A stretch of DNA of 64,000 nt from Ornithorhynchus anatinus (Eukaryota > Chordata > Mammalia > Monotremata > Ornithorhynchidae): contig NC_041751.1 of the NCBI RefSeq assembly GCF_004115215.2, positions 33,433,958 through 33,497,957 of the forward strand, in the 5' to 3' direction. Both the position numbers and the translations under genes were made by a program. The notes beneath the pieces were generated by a model, which made no database searches, had not been told where the DNA came from, and worked only from the letters and a program-made list of their open reading frames with translations. Positions 10,600 through 22,253 of the stretch are shown here, in pieces (within the stretch, counting starts at the first letter, position 1; every line of letters starts with the position of its first letter).

Positions 10600-11600
10600 C
10601 CGAACTGGAGCCGGTAACCCCAATCCCACAGACGTTCTGGGAAGGGGCTCACCCAGCTCTTGTCTCGGTGGCATAAGTGGTGTTGTCTACAGTGATGGGA
10701 AAGACAAAATGAGACACCTTTTGGGTAGAAAGATGAGGAGTTCTCTTTTGAACATGTTAAATTTACGATGTGGACCGCCAGGTGAGATCCTGAAGGCAAA
10801 AGGAAATGTGAGACTGCAGAGAAGGAGAGGTCAGGACCTAAGAGGTACATTTAGGAGCCATCCGCATAGATGTGGTAGTTGTAGCTATGGGAGTGAATGA
10901 ATTCTCCATGGGTGTGGGTGTAGATGGAGAATAGAAGACCCAGAACTGAACCTTGAAGGACTCAGCTAGAAGGTGGGAGGCAGAAGAGGAGCCCGTGAAG
11001 GAGACCAAGAATGAGTGGCCAGAGAGATACGAGGCAAACCAGGAGAGGATATTGTCAGTGAAGCTAAGGTTGGATGTTTCCAGGAGAAAAGGATGGTCCA
11101 CATCGTCAGGGGCAGCTGAAAGTTATAGGAGGATGAGGTTGGAGTAGAGGCCATTGGATTTGGTTTTGGTGACCTGAGAGAGGTCAGCTTCCTTGAGTGA
11201 AGGGGGCAGAAGCCAGATTGGAGGATGTCAAGGAGAGAATTGGAGGAGAGGAAGTGGAGACAGTGGGTGCAGACAACTTAAGAAGTTTGGAGAGGAATGG
11301 TAGGAGATAGGGCAATAACTGAAGGGAGCTGTGGGGCCAAGGAAGTTTTTTTAGGGCAGAGAGAAAGAATTAACTGGAAAGCGCATCGGTGAAGATGATG
11401 GTCAGGGAGAGAAGACAGGAGGGGGCATGCGTTTGGATAAGGTGAGAAGGGATGGGGTCAGAGGCACAGGTGGAGAGGGTAGATTTTGATAGGGTGGGAG
11501 ATATCTTGAGCCTACTGCTGGGAAAGATGGGATAGTTGAAGTAGGAGCAGGAGGAGGTGAACATTTGGGAAGGCAGGGGTGGGTGCACTGGAGCCTCATG
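10600..11600 (-). repeat. L2 LINE ORF2 fragment (reverse transcriptase region)
   Basis: On the minus strand, peptide pieces typical of L2 reverse transcriptase appear in broken frames: [12 protein letters not shown], then A-S-H-L-L-A-E-S with Q-F-W-V, and upstream D-P-I-P-S-H-L-I-Q-T-H-A-P-S. Frames change several times, so it is an old 5'- and 3'-truncated copy. It is plain LINE sequence, with no gene. Confidence 0.8.
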
Positions 11601-11754
11601 ACCGGGCCTGGTCCACCCTCCTCCTATCCCCCTCCCACTCTGGGCTTAGGTCCTGTTGGCACTGACTGTAGAATACCCAATCTGAGCTCAGTGGACCCAA
11701 GGCCCATCTCTACCTCCCCATCCTCAGTGTTGGTGCAGGGCAGGAAGATTCCCA

Positions 11755-11965
11755 GTGGTATATTCATTCATTCATGCATATTTATTGAGCTATTACTGTG
11801 TGTAAGCACTTTTCTAAATGCTTGGGAGAGTACAATATAACAATAAACAGACACATTCTCTGCCCCACAACGAGCTTCCGGCCTAGAGGGGTAGACCGAC
11901 ATTAAAATAAATAAATGAATTACAGATATGTACATAAGTGCTGTGGGGATGAATAAAGGGAAAAC
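11755..11965 (-). repeat. L2 3' end, minus strand
   Basis: Begins 'attcattcattcatgcatat', continues 'acacattctctgccccacaa', and runs to 'gatgaataaagggaa'. A typical inverted L2 terminus. Confidence 0.75.
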
Positions 11966-11999
11966 CTTCGGAGTCACCACACACTAAGTTTCCTGTTAA

Positions 12000-12685
12000 G
12001 TTTTCTGATTTGCCCACAATTATGTAAGCTCCTCCTCACCCCTCCCCATTTCCATATCCCGCTCTGCTGCCAGATCATTTCTCTACAAAAGCATTCACTC
12101 AATGTTTCCCCACTCCTCAAGGACCTCCAGTGGTTGCCCATCTGTTCTGCAAACAGAAACTCACCATCTGCTATATAGCATTCAATCACCTTGCCCCCTC
12201 CTACCTTACCTCACTGTTTTTCTATTACAACCCAGCCTGCACACTTCATTCCTCTAATGCTAACCTACTCACTACATCTCACTGCTGACCACTCACCCGC
12301 ATCCCGCCTCTGGCCTGGAATGTCCTCCCTCTCCATATCTGACAGAGAATCACTTCCCCCACCTTCAAAACCTTATTAAAAAGCACATCTCATCCATGAG
12401 GCCCTCTCTGAATAAGCCCTCATTTCCACTTCTCCCACTCTCTTCTGGGTCACTTTTGCACTTGGACTGGCACCCTTTAATTACTCCTCCGCCTCCCTCA
12501 ACCCCACACCACTTATGTACTTATCCATAATTTATTTATATTAATGTCTGTCTCCCCTTCCAAACTGTAAGCTCGTTGTGAGCTGGGAACGTGCCTGCCA
12601 ATTCTGTTACACTGAACTCTCCCAAGTGCTTCATTTAGTGCTCTGCACAGAGTAAACGATCCATCAACACGATTGAATGATTGAT
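12000..12685 (+). repeat. L2 LINE 3' segment, plus strand
   Basis: Carries the decayed ORF2 end ('acctccagtggttgcccatc', 'aatgtcctccctctccatat') and the full L2 3' region with 'taagctcgttgtgagctggg', ending 'aacacgattgaatgattga'. The reading frame is broken. The minus-strand L2 at 10.6-12.0 kb lies next to it in opposite orientation. Confidence 0.8.
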
Positions 12686-13990
12686 TTCTGGGATCCGACC
12701 TGCGCTCTCCACCGACTCCGGCCGTTTTTCTTTTCTTCTTCGCTCTTGTCGTCGCCTCCGCCGCTATATGGCAGCTCCTTCCCACGTAAAGCTAGGTTGG
12801 TGGATGGGACGGGCGACGGTTCCCAGGCCTCCTCCCCCAGTGCTAGGCCTCTGCGGTTCTTGGCCTAGGACTGCTGCCAGCCTAGAGGGGGGCACACAGG
12901 GAGGAGCTCCTCAAATCCGGACCCGCTACCCCTGCCCTTCTGGACAGCGGGCAAAGAGACCCACAGGGAGGGGATCCGCAGAATCAGAAACCTTCCTGTC
13001 CTTCTGGGGGCCATGGGAAAGAGCCAGACCCAGAGAACTTTGTTGGGGAAAGGAAGGATATATATTCTCAGGGGAACCTGGAACCGCCTTGCTGAGTTCC
13101 CCACCTTGTATCTACCAGCTCTTAGAACAGTGCTTGGCACATAGTAAGTGCTTAACAAATACCATCATTATTATTATTAAAAGAAATCTCCCTTTCTCTT
13201 GAGGGGTTGGGGGGTAAATACAGGCCTACGGGAGGGGAAATCAGGGGCATACAGGCAAGAGGTGGAAATCTTGGAGATTAAGACTGTGAGCCTCAGTGGC
13301 GCAACCTGATAACCTTGTATCTACATCAATGCTTAGAACAGAGTTTGGCACATAGTAAGCGCTTAACAAACACTATAATTATTATTATTATTAAGTCTCC
13401 CTGCATTGAGGGAGGGAAGACAGTGAGGGGGTTCCCACGGTCAGAAGCCTCTCTACCCCCGGGGGGGGTGGGAATACAGTTCATTCATTCAATCGTTTTT
13501 ATTTAGCATTTACTGTGAGCAGAGCACTGTACTAAGCGCTTTGAAAAATACAATACAACAATAAATAGACCTTTCCTAACCACAAAAGGGATTCCCATAG
13601 GCAGAACCTCTATGCCTTAGGGGAGACAAGAAAAGCAGCGTGGGGGTTTCAGGGGTAGAAACCACCCTGCTTTGCGGTGGAAGAAAGGAAGGGCGGAATG
13701 GTTGGGGGAGTTTCAAGGCAGAAATCCATCTCCCTCTCCAGAGCTGGCCTAGTTGTTCGCCCCTTTCCCCTCCCCATGAGACTCGGGCTCAGGATTCGGC
13801 TGGGCCTCGATGAGGCCACATAGATCCCTTCGGCCTCCTGGACCCACGCTGGCCCCCTCTCTGTGGATGCTGGGGGGCGATGATCGAGTCACGCAGGACC
13901 TGTTGGTCGTGGGGGGAGAAAAGAAGTTAGGATGGGTGCAGACTTCCCCATTCCGAGGGGATTGGGGGTGGGTGGGAGAGAAGGTTCATT
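12686..13990. other. GC-rich stretch with no recognised gene
   Basis: About 12690-12860 is CpG-richer than its surroundings and contains a long pyrimidine tract followed by 'gccgctatatggcagctcc'. Short Mon1 tails lie at about 13085-13185 and 13275-13395, and a minus-strand L2 end at about 13478-13595. The remainder to 13990 shows no recognisable coding or RNA content. Confidence 0.4.
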
Positions 13991-13991
13991 C

Positions 13992-14245
13992 AGCGTGGCT
14001 TAGTGGAAAGAGCACGGGCTTTGGAGTCAGAGGTCATGAGTTCGAATTCCAGCTCTGCCACTTAGCTGTGTGACTGTGGGCAAGTCACTTAACTTCTCTG
14101 TGCCTCAGTTACTTCATCTGTAAAATGGGGATTAAGACTGTGAGCCCCACGTGGGACAACCTGATTCCCCTGTGTCTACCCCGGCGCTTAGAACAGTGCT
14201 CTGCACATAGTAAGCGCTTAACAAATACCAACATTATTATTCAAT
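13992..14245 (+). repeat. Full-length, well-preserved Mon1 SINE
   Basis: Runs from 'agcgtggcttagtggaaaga' through 'gggcaagtcacttaacttct' and 'tgtaaaatggggattaagac' to 'agtaagcgcttaacaaatac' and ATT repeats. A near-consensus copy, useful as a local reference for the others. A minus-strand L2 end follows directly (about 14245-14400). Confidence 0.88.
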
Positions 14246-14399
14246 CATCAATAGTATTTATTGAGTCCTTACTGCATGCGGAGCACTGGACTAAGCGCTT
14301 GGAAAGTACAGGAGAGAGAGGCAACAAACAACAGGTTCACAGTCTAGAAGGGGGAGACAGGCAACAAAGCAAGTAGACAGCGTTGGGATAGTGGGGAGC

Positions 14400-14805
14400 A
14401 AGGAAGTTTAAGTTTATAAAAATTAAATTAAAAGAAAACCGCGGGGAGGGGACGGCTGAACTTGATTACCTGGAAAATCTAGGCGGGAAGGGAGCTCCTT
14501 CCAGCTTCGCTTCCTCGCTTTTCCTGCCCCCGCAGCCTGAGCCCTGAGCCAGAGTGACGTCCCGCCCTGCCAATCCACGGTGAGCGAGGACAAGCCAGGA
14601 ATTTGATTGACTACTCCATAAACCCGTCCCCTCCCACACACACATGTCATCCCTCTGTCACCGGTTACTTCTGCTGCCCAAACTTCATCCTGCTTCTCCT
14701 CGGGCCCAGCCGCCTCTCCCCCATCCCGACACTAAGGGAAAGGGGAGAGAGAGGAATCCAACTGCTGGGACTCCTGGGTCCTGGCATCCTCCTCACTACT
14801 TCCCC
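14400..14805. other. CpG-containing single-copy stretch with CRE, GC-box and CCAAT motifs
   Basis: No coding exon recognised. Around 14552-14580 a TGACGTC (CRE-like), a CCGCCC GC-box and a CCAAT box sit within about 25 bases on the plus strand, an arrangement seen in housekeeping promoters. Nothing transcribed could be identified next to it. Confidence 0.3.
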
Positions 14806-15475
14806 TTCATCATCATCATCATTATTATTATGATAGATGTTAAACGTTTCCTGTTCTAAGCGCAGGGGTAGATTCAAGGTCATCAGGTTGTCCCTCGTGA
14901 GGCTCACAGTCTTAATCCCCATTTTCATTCATTCAGTCGTATTTATTGAGTGCTTACTGTGTGCAGACCACTGTACTAAGCGCTTGGAAAGTACAATCCG
15001 GCAACAAATTCATTCATTCATTCAATAGTATTTATTGAGCGCTTACTATGTGCAGAGCACTGTACTAAGCGCTTGGGATGAACAAGTCGGCAACAGATAG
15101 AGACAGTCCCTGCCGTTTGACGGGCTTACAGTCTAATCGGGGAAGACGGACAGACAAGAACAATGGCACTAAACAGCGTCAAGGGGAAGAACATCGAGAC
15201 ATTCCCTTCCCAACGACGAGCTCACATTTTATAGATGAGGCAACTGAGGCACAGAGAAATGAAGTGACTTCCCCAAGGTCACCAGGCACTTCTCTGTGCC
15301 TCAGTTTCCTTAACTATAAAATGGGGTCCAATCCCTGTTCTCCCTTCCATTTAAAGTGCGAGCCCCTTGTGAGATAGGGTCTGTGTCTAACCTGATTAAC
15401 TTGTATCTAACCCCACCACTTAGAACAGTGCTTGATATAAAGCAAGCACTTAACAAACATCATGATAATAATATT
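14805..15475. repeat. Mon1 and L2 fragments, including a young L2 end
   Basis: About 14805-14925 is a minus-strand Mon1 3' end, about 14928-15007 a minus-strand L2 end, about 15008-15215 a minus-strand L2 end of the same subfamily as the long copies at 47.3 and 56.1 kb ('aacaagtcggcaacagatag', 'ctgccgtttgacgggcttac'), and about 15228-15475 two Mon1 pieces in opposite sense. Confidence 0.75.
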
Positions 15476-15955
15476 AATGATAAAAATAATGATAACCTCC
15501 AAAGACCTTCTTTTCCCCTGTCGCGTCACCACCCCCGGAGAACGGAGGTCTGGAAAGGGGAAACTGAGGCCAATCTATGGGTCTAGCTGCAGAGGGGAAG
15601 AGAAAGGTGGAATGGGAAAAGAAACAAGATATGCAACTGCTGTGCTAAGCACTCAGAAAGTACGAGAGAAGCACCAGACTTGCTTCCTGACCCCAAAAAA
15701 CTTGCACTGTTACAGGAAAGACAAACAGGTTTGTTGCTAAGCACAGGAAACGGAGAAGGGAGCGGGCGGAATCCTGTGATAAATTTATGTCAGAGGCTTC
15801 CGGATGTCGCTTTAAAATCAGAATGAGGGATTAGTTAGTCCCGCCCTCGAGAGATCCGGGCATTTAAAGGGAGAAAAACACAACAAGCTTCGCATTGGAG
15901 TCGTTAGTAGTGTCAGTGCTACTGGAAAAAACCAGGACGTTTTTTCGGAACAGAT

Positions 15956-16037
15956 GTAGTCGTGGCCGAGTGGTTAAGGCGATGGACTAGAAATCCATTG
16001 GGGTTTCCCCGCGCAGGTTCGAATCCTGCCGACTACG
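15956..16037 (+). tRNA. TRS-AGA: tRNA-Ser (AGA), copy A
   Basis: An 82-nt serine tRNA with the long variable arm expected of tRNA-Ser. Anticodon AGA sits in loop 'ctagaaa'; B box 'ggttcgaatcc'. It closely matches the human gene from memory. Identical to the copies at 26649 and 41962. A T5 stop follows at about 16049. Confidence 0.97.
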
Positions 16038-16732
16038 GATTTCCTCTTTTTCTCCCCCTCTCAGATCTCGTCTTCACTGACAGCCCAGTAACACCCTCCT
16101 TTACCCGACTCTGGCTGAACCCTTTGGTCAGGGAGCAGAAAGAGCAGCTGGCAGGTTTTCATCAGGAAAAGGCCCCTCCCTCACTGGACAGCAGCAGGGC
16201 ACTAAGCCATCTCCGAGGGTCCGAGGGAATGTCCCCGTCTGGCCGGCAGGAAAGCCTGTTTCAAAAACTTTAAATCCCACCCCATGACAAAAGCTCGAAT
16301 TTTCCTTCCTTCCCACCTCCTCCAGAGAGGGAAGTGCTGGGGGATGAAGGAGAGAGAGCTGGGGGCCGGGGGCGGAGAGAGAATAAAGAGGAGGAGGAGA
16401 GGAAGGAGAAAGATAGGGAAGAAAAGATGGAAGGAGAAAAGGAGGGAAAAGGAGAGGATGCTGAGAAAAGAGGAATAAAGGATATTATAAATTGGCCGGG
16501 AGTCAAATCCAGATCTCCTTTGGGGGAGACAAAAACTCCATCACTGAAACGCCATCACTGAAACAGCAAAGCATATGCGCTTTAGAAAGGACAAAGAATG
16601 TCATTTGGGAACTTGAGAGAAGATATCTGGGCAAAATTGGGTTTTGATTCAGTCCATTGTTTTAATTGATTCTCCTGACGGCTCGCCAGAAGCCCCTGGC
16701 TATCTTATTCTACTAAGGATAATAATAATAGT

Positions 16733-17495
16733 TATAATAATAATAATTGTGGTATTTGTTAAGCGCTTATTATGTGCCAGAGACTGTACTAAATACCGGG
16801 GTGGATACAAGCAAATCGGTTTGGACACAGTCCCTGTCCCGTGTGGGGCTCACAGTCTCAATCCCCATTTGAGACTAAACCAGGGGCTAGGGACTGAAAA
16901 CTGGTCCTCAGACCCTAATAGCTGTCTGCCCGGGATTGGGGGAGATGGGTCGTGGTTGGGGAAGCGGGTGGGGGAAACAGAGCATTTGTATCCGAGTCCT
17001 CATGGGACTGAATCCAAACCTTTCTGAAGGACCAAGGATGGAAAATTTGAGTTTGGGCTGGGAGTGGAAGTGGGATGGAGGGTGGGAATGTCATATCGGG
17101 GAATAATTCTCCCTCCCCTAAACCCCCAGACTACAGTCTGGGGCAACAGGCCCAAGAATTATTATTCCACAGAAGTTGACAACTCTGTCCCTCTCTATCT
17201 GGCCATAGGGATTGTGATTCCCGTAGGCCCAAAGAAGTGATGATGATGAAAATCATGGTATTTTTTTAAGCGCTTACTATGTGCCAAGCACTATTCTAAA
17301 CCCTGGGATAGTTACAAGGTATCAGGTTGTCCCAAGGGGAGCTCACAGTCTTAATCCCCATTTTACAGATGAAGTAACTATGGCACAGAAAAGCTAAGTG
17401 ACTTGTCCAAAGTCTCACAACTGGCAAGTGGCGGAGTCAGGATTAGAACTCCAGATCTCTGCCTCCCAAGCCCGTGCTCTTTCCACTAAGAATGA
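16733..17495 (-). repeat. Two minus-strand Mon1 SINEs between Ser-AGA and Ser-TGA
   Basis: About 16733-16865 and 17236-17495, both starting with 'gcgcttac/ttatgtgcc'-type 3' ends and running towards the head. The second is nearly complete ('ttacagatgaagtaactatg' to 'cgtgctctttccactaa'). The DNA between and around them shows no gene. Confidence 0.75.
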
Positions 17496-17650
17496 AGGGA
17501 TCTGGAGCAGAGTTTAGACCCAAGACGGGAATAGAGAAGAGTACCATCAGTGGTGTGGGCCTGGGGGAGTTATCCAAGAGTGACATGCTGTATCTCGTTT
17601 TAAACCGATTTCAAATTTAAAAGATAAATAAATGAAAAGGTAAAGCACAC

Positions 17651-17732
17651 CGTAGTCGGCAGGATTCGAACCTACGCGGGGACACCCCAATGGATTTCAA
17701 GTCCATCGCCTTAACCACTCGGCCACGACTAC
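17651..17732 (-). tRNA. TRS-TGA: tRNA-Ser (TGA), copy A
   Basis: An 82-nt minus-strand serine tRNA, differing from the facing Ser-AGA gene in the anticodon (TGA) and a few other bases. T4 terminator just past its 3' end on the minus strand. Differs from the copy at 28118 at one variable-arm base. It converges on Ser-AGA of the same block. Confidence 0.97.
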
Positions 17733-18274
17733 ATGAAAAACAAGATTTCTCCACCGAATTCATTAGTCACAATCGATTTAGACCCCAATTTCCACTTGTA
17801 ATTTGTGATCACCGTTTTCAACAAAGTCACAGATGGACTTCGGACTCAGATCCTTCCTTTCCACCACGGCCCAGCCGAACCCTGCTTACGCCCTTTCCAT
17901 TACTCTCCCACAGATGACCAAACCTCGCCCCTGAACTGTCCGGTACGGGACGCTGGTGTCACAAAGGCCTTGCCACTCCAGGTCACCATGGAAACGGGAT
18001 GCAGTCGTCTTGTTCCCAGAAGGACTGAGTGATCTCAGCAGGAGGGCCGGCCTCCTCCTCTTCGGCAGGACACCCTCTAATTGGCCTTCGGATGCCAGGC
18101 GGAGAGTTGGCATCACAGAGTACAGGTGGGTCTCGAGAGCTCACATTCACGCCACTTTGTATCTTGAATCCAGTATGACGGAATTAGGAACAGCGTTACT
18201 AAACAAAATTCCTACCCTCAGCGGGGCTTACAGTCCAGTGGGGGGGTTTACAATCTGTCGAAATCTTACTGCTA

Positions 18275-19565
18275 CGTATTTAGAAGATGATGGGTTCTAT
18301 TCCCGTCCCCGCCACTTGTCTGCTGTGTGACCTTGCGCTTCTCTGTGCCTCTGTGCCTCAGTTATCTCAGCTGTAAAATGGAGATTTTAAAAGTGTGAGC
18401 CCCAAGTGGGACAACCTGATTATCCTGCATCTACCCCAGCGCTTAGAGCTTGGCATATAATAAGGACTTAACAAATACCATAACTATTATTAGTACTGAA
18501 GTTCCGACGTCGCACTTCCCCGAATATTGTAACAAGCCATTTCCCAGCTTTATAAAGATCGAGAGCCAACGGAAATGCACTCCAGGCACCCAGAAGAAAA
18601 GCACGACAGCAAAACAAGGAACAGTTCTGGGAGTCCCTTATAGATCTCTTCTGTCATAACGCACTCACTGTGAAATTTCACCACCAGTGAATGTCAACTA
18701 GATAGAAGAGGAAAAAAGCAACTAGCAGAGGATGGTTTCGATCCATCGACCTCTGGGTTATGGGCCCAGCACGCTTCCGCTGCGCCACTCTGCTCTTATA
18801 CAGAGGTGTCTTTTGATGATTCTCTAAGGATTTCGATTAAAGGGACAGAGGAGGGGCCTGTTTTCATGTCTTTCTAGTATTTCAGGTTGCATATAGTCCC
18901 GAGAGGCTTCCCGTCTTCCCGCTTTCTCCCCACAACGCACACCCAGGACCCAGACACGCCGCCCACTGAATATTCGGGACCCTCGGAATCCCGGAGCGGA
19001 ACGGGCAGGGACAAGAGGACAGAATGAACCAACGGAGAAATAAAGACAATCTGCTCCAGTCCGTGAACCAGGGAAATTAGGGGTGCCATGATTCTATTTA
19101 TCTTGATGATGTCTGCGCTGGACTGTTTGTTGTGTTTTGTTCTGTTTTGCTTTGCTGTCTGTCTCCCCCGTTTAGGCTGTGAGCCGTTATTGGGCAGCGA
19201 TTGTCTCTATCTGTTGCCGAATTGTACACTCCAAGCGCTTAGTACAGTGCTCCGCACATAGTAAGCCCTCATTAAATGCTATTGAATGAATGAATAAGGA
19301 AATGAAGCAATTTCCAACCGGGGCACAAAGAGCACGGGCTTGGGAGTCAGAGGTCGTGGGTTCTAATCCCGACTCCGCCAATTGTCAGCTCTGTGACTTT
19401 GGGCAAGTCACTTAACTTCTCTGGGCCTCAGTTACCTCATCTGTAAAATGGGGACTAAGACTGTGAGCCCCACGTGGGACAACCCGAAACCCTTGGATCT
19501 ACCCCAGCGCTTAGAGCAGTGCTTGGCACATAGTAAAGGCTTATCAAGTACCATCATTATTAGCA
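18275..19565 (+). repeat. Mon1 SINEs and L2 tail around the initiator tRNA gene
   Basis: Mon1 at about 18275-18500 and 19318-19565, with an L2 tail at about 19168-19292 ('gctgtgagccgttattgggc' to 'ttgaatgaatga'). These insertions are absent at the matching places of copy B, so they post-date the block duplication. Confidence 0.75.
18723..18794 (-). tRNA. TRM-iCAT: Initiator tRNA-Met (CAT), copy A
   Basis: A 72-nt initiator tRNA: AGCAGAG acceptor stem, anticodon loop with CAT in 'cccataac', and a T loop with 'atcgaaa' instead of TTCGAAT, the hallmark of eukaryotic initiator tRNA. It closely matches the human initiator gene from memory. A T6 stop follows on the minus strand. Confidence 0.98.
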
Positions 19566-19748
19566 AATGTTCCCGAATCGGTCACACGTTCCCCAGTAAA
19601 TATGATTGACTGACTGACTGATTTTGGTATTGGAGCTTTACAGTGACGTCTTTAGCATAACTTGCGCCCAGTGTGATGATTGCATTCCGAGCCCCTTGGA
19701 TTTCTGCGATGTCTGCGGAAGGACACTCTAAGAGGCGTCACAGAGGAA

Positions 19749-19819
19749 GCATTGGTGGTTCAGTGGTAGAATTCTCGCCTGCCACGCGGGAGGCCCGGGT
19801 TCGATTCCCGGCCAATGCA
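19749..19819 (+). tRNA. TRG-GCC: tRNA-Gly (GCC)
   Basis: A 71-nt glycine tRNA with GCC anticodon in 'ctgccac', matching the conserved vertebrate gene, with a T5 stop right behind it. This is the only intact Gly gene in the window; copy B lacks it and copy C has a ruined version at 44599. Confidence 0.97.
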
Positions 19820-19879
19820 ACTTTTTAGTAAAAGGTAAAACATTACTATTCATAATAATTGTTTATTGAATAATTGAGG

Positions 19880-21365
19880 ATGATTAAACTAGTTAAGCGT
19901 TTACTATTTTCCAGCCATTGTTCTAAGCCCTGGGATAGATACAAGGTTATCAGGTTGTCCCAGGTGGGGCTCACAGTCTTACAGATGAGGTAAACTGAGG
20001 CCCAGAGGAGTTAAGTGACTTGCTCAACTAATAATGATGGTATTTGTTAAGCGCTTACTATGTGCCAAGCACTGTTCTAAGCGCAAGGGGGGGAATACGA
20101 GGTGATCAGGTTGTCCCACGTAAGGCTCACAGTCTTAATCCCCATTTTACAGATGAGGTCACTGAGGCATAGAGAAGTGAAGTCACTTGCCCAAAGTCAC
20201 ACAGCTGACAAGTGGCGGAGCCAGGATTCGAACCCACAATCGATTACAATATCAAATAATCATACTATGTATAGTATAATAGTATAAGTATATTATTAAT
20301 AATAAGTGGTATTTGGTAAACTGGTAAAATCACTACCTTGGTGTGGTGGCCACTGAGTGCTACGGCTCTGGGGCAGTCTTCCCCAGGAAGAAAAGTAAAA
20401 GCCCGACTCTGGTGGGACTCGAACCCACAACCTTTGAATGCCTTCCACAGCTCTAGAAGTCCAATGCGCTATCCATTGCGCCACAGAGCCACTTTCGAAC
20501 TAGAATTTTTTGTGAACTGTATACAGGAGTGGACTGTGCACTTGTCCTCAGAAGGAAAAGAAAAAGTTTTTTATCTTCTGAGCTACCTGGGCTCTCCGTC
20601 CAGCTGCTGACCCAGAAAAGGGAAAAGCTCACCACCTAATAGGGGGCCGAATCGCCTCTCCAACCATCTTCCCCGTCTTCCACAGCATTTCGAGTAGCAA
20701 CTGTGAGCCTCACGTGGGACAACCTGATTACCCTGTTTCTACCCCAGCGTTTAGAACAGTGGTCGGCACATAGTAAGCGCTTAACAAATACCAACATTAT
20801 TATTATTATTAGCAAGGAACAACTGCGTCGCCCTAGCCATTGAATTTGCCCCTTTAATTCACCTCACCCCCATCCCCACAACACTTCTCGACAGATGAAT
20901 AATTCATTTATACGTATTAAAGTCTGTCTCTCTCCCCCCACCCCCTTAGACTTGTGGGCAGGCAACATGTCCTTACCAACCCTCTTATATTTGTAATCTC
21001 TCAAGCGGTTAGTGCAGTGCTTTGCACACAGTAAATATTATCCAACCCGATTTGCTTATATGCATCCACCTCAGCGCTTAGTAACGATAATAATAATAAT
21101 AATAATAATAATGTTGGTATTTATTAAGCGCTTACTGTGTGTCAAGCACTGTTCTAAGCACTGGGGAAGATACAAGGTCATCAGATTGTCCCCCGTGAGG
21201 CTCGCAGTCTTCATCCCCATTTTACAGATGAGGTAACTGAGGCCCCGAAAAGTTAAGTGCCTTGCCCAAGGTCACACAGCTGACAAGTGACAGAGTCGGA
21301 ATGAGGACCCACTACCTCTGACTCCCAAGCCTGTGTTCTTTCCAGTAAGGCACGCGGCTTCGCAG
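19880..21365. repeat. Mon1 and L2 insertions around Arg-TCT of copy A
   Basis: Minus-strand Mon1 at about 19885-20033 and 20034-20235, a plus-strand Mon1 tail at about 20690-20815, a plus-strand L2 tail at about 20850-21050, and a minus-strand Mon1 at about 21083-21360 headed by an AAT microsatellite (about 21087-21111). Confidence 0.75.
20404..20490 (-). tRNA. TRR-TCT: tRNA-Arg (TCT) with intron, copy A
   Basis: An 87-nt minus-strand gene: 73-nt mature arginine tRNA with TCT anticodon plus a 14-nt intron one base 3' of the anticodon, the canonical site. The intron sequence differs strongly from that of the copy at 29943, while the exons are identical. A T4 stop follows. Confidence 0.96.
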
Positions 21366-21501
21366 TCCAGTGACTGGCACATAATAAGAGCTTAAAAATA
21401 CCATAAATAGTATTATTATTACTTAATAAGAGTCACTGATTGAGTGTAAGATGTGTTATGATGAATTGGAATAGGCACTAAGAAAAGTCAGTAGTAGCAA
21501 G

Positions 21502-21573
21502 GGCCCCATGGTGTAATGGTTAGCACTCTGGACTCTGAATCCAGCGATCCGAGTTCAAATCTCGGTGGGACCT
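21502..21573 (+). tRNA. TRQ-CTG: tRNA-Gln (CTG), copy A
   Basis: A 72-nt glutamine tRNA with CTG anticodon in 'actctgaa' and B box 'gttcaaatc'. Identical to the copy at 30539. Unlike that copy it has no T4 run within about 60 bases downstream, so termination may be less efficient. Confidence 0.96.
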
Positions 21574-22179
21574 TACAATTTATCTTTGGGCCTAACCAAG
21601 CTAGGTCCAATTTGACATGAAACACGTGCTCGAATCTCATTTTGCTCTTTTTTTTCTTTCAATTAGTTTTGTTTTCGTGACATTTGTTAAACGCTTACTA
21701 TGTGTCAAAAACTGTTCCTAAGTGCTCGGATATAGTCCTTGTTCAACATGGGTGTCCGTCCCCTCCTCAGATTCTTGTCTAGTGGATCTATCCAGTAATC
21801 AATATATTTCCTCTTTCATAGTTCTCTTAGTGTCAGCACCAACATGCTTCATGGGCAGTTGTGAGTATTTTGACACTGAGCGGAGAGCAGATCGAAATTC
21901 TTTTCGCTTTGCCACAGAATTCTATTGCTTTTTGTTTTATTTTTGTTTCTTTGTCCTGGCCACTTTTCTTGTGGTGGTGTTTTTTTCGGTTTTCGTTTTT
22001 CCTTACGTGTCTATGGCCAGTCCCCTCTTGTGCCCGATATTCTGAGATTGTGAGCATCAGACTAAAGGATGCAGCCAGTTAGCCTCGTCACTTGATCCTT
22101 TTCTGCCAAGAACTTCAAATGTAGGACCGTTCCGGACTTCTCACCTCAGTGGTTACCTTATAAAAACCTTTTAACGCCC

Positions 22180-22253
22180 GGCTCCGTGGCTTAGTTGGTT
22201 AAAGCGCCTGTCTAGTAAACAGGAGATCCTGGGTTCGAATCCCAGCGGGGCCT
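22180..22253 (+). tRNA. TRT-AGT: tRNA-Thr (AGT), copy A
   Basis: A 74-nt threonine tRNA with AGT anticodon in 'ctagtaa' and B box 'ggttcgaatcc'. Identical to the copy at 34900. The nearest T4 run downstream is more than 80 bases away; only T3 runs are closer. Confidence 0.96.

Noticed and set aside
15962-16273. Open frame starting within tRNA-Ser-AGA (M-A-E-W-L-R-R-W-T)
   Set aside because: The first residues are translated tRNA sequence, as also seen at 26553-26747. It is not a protein gene.
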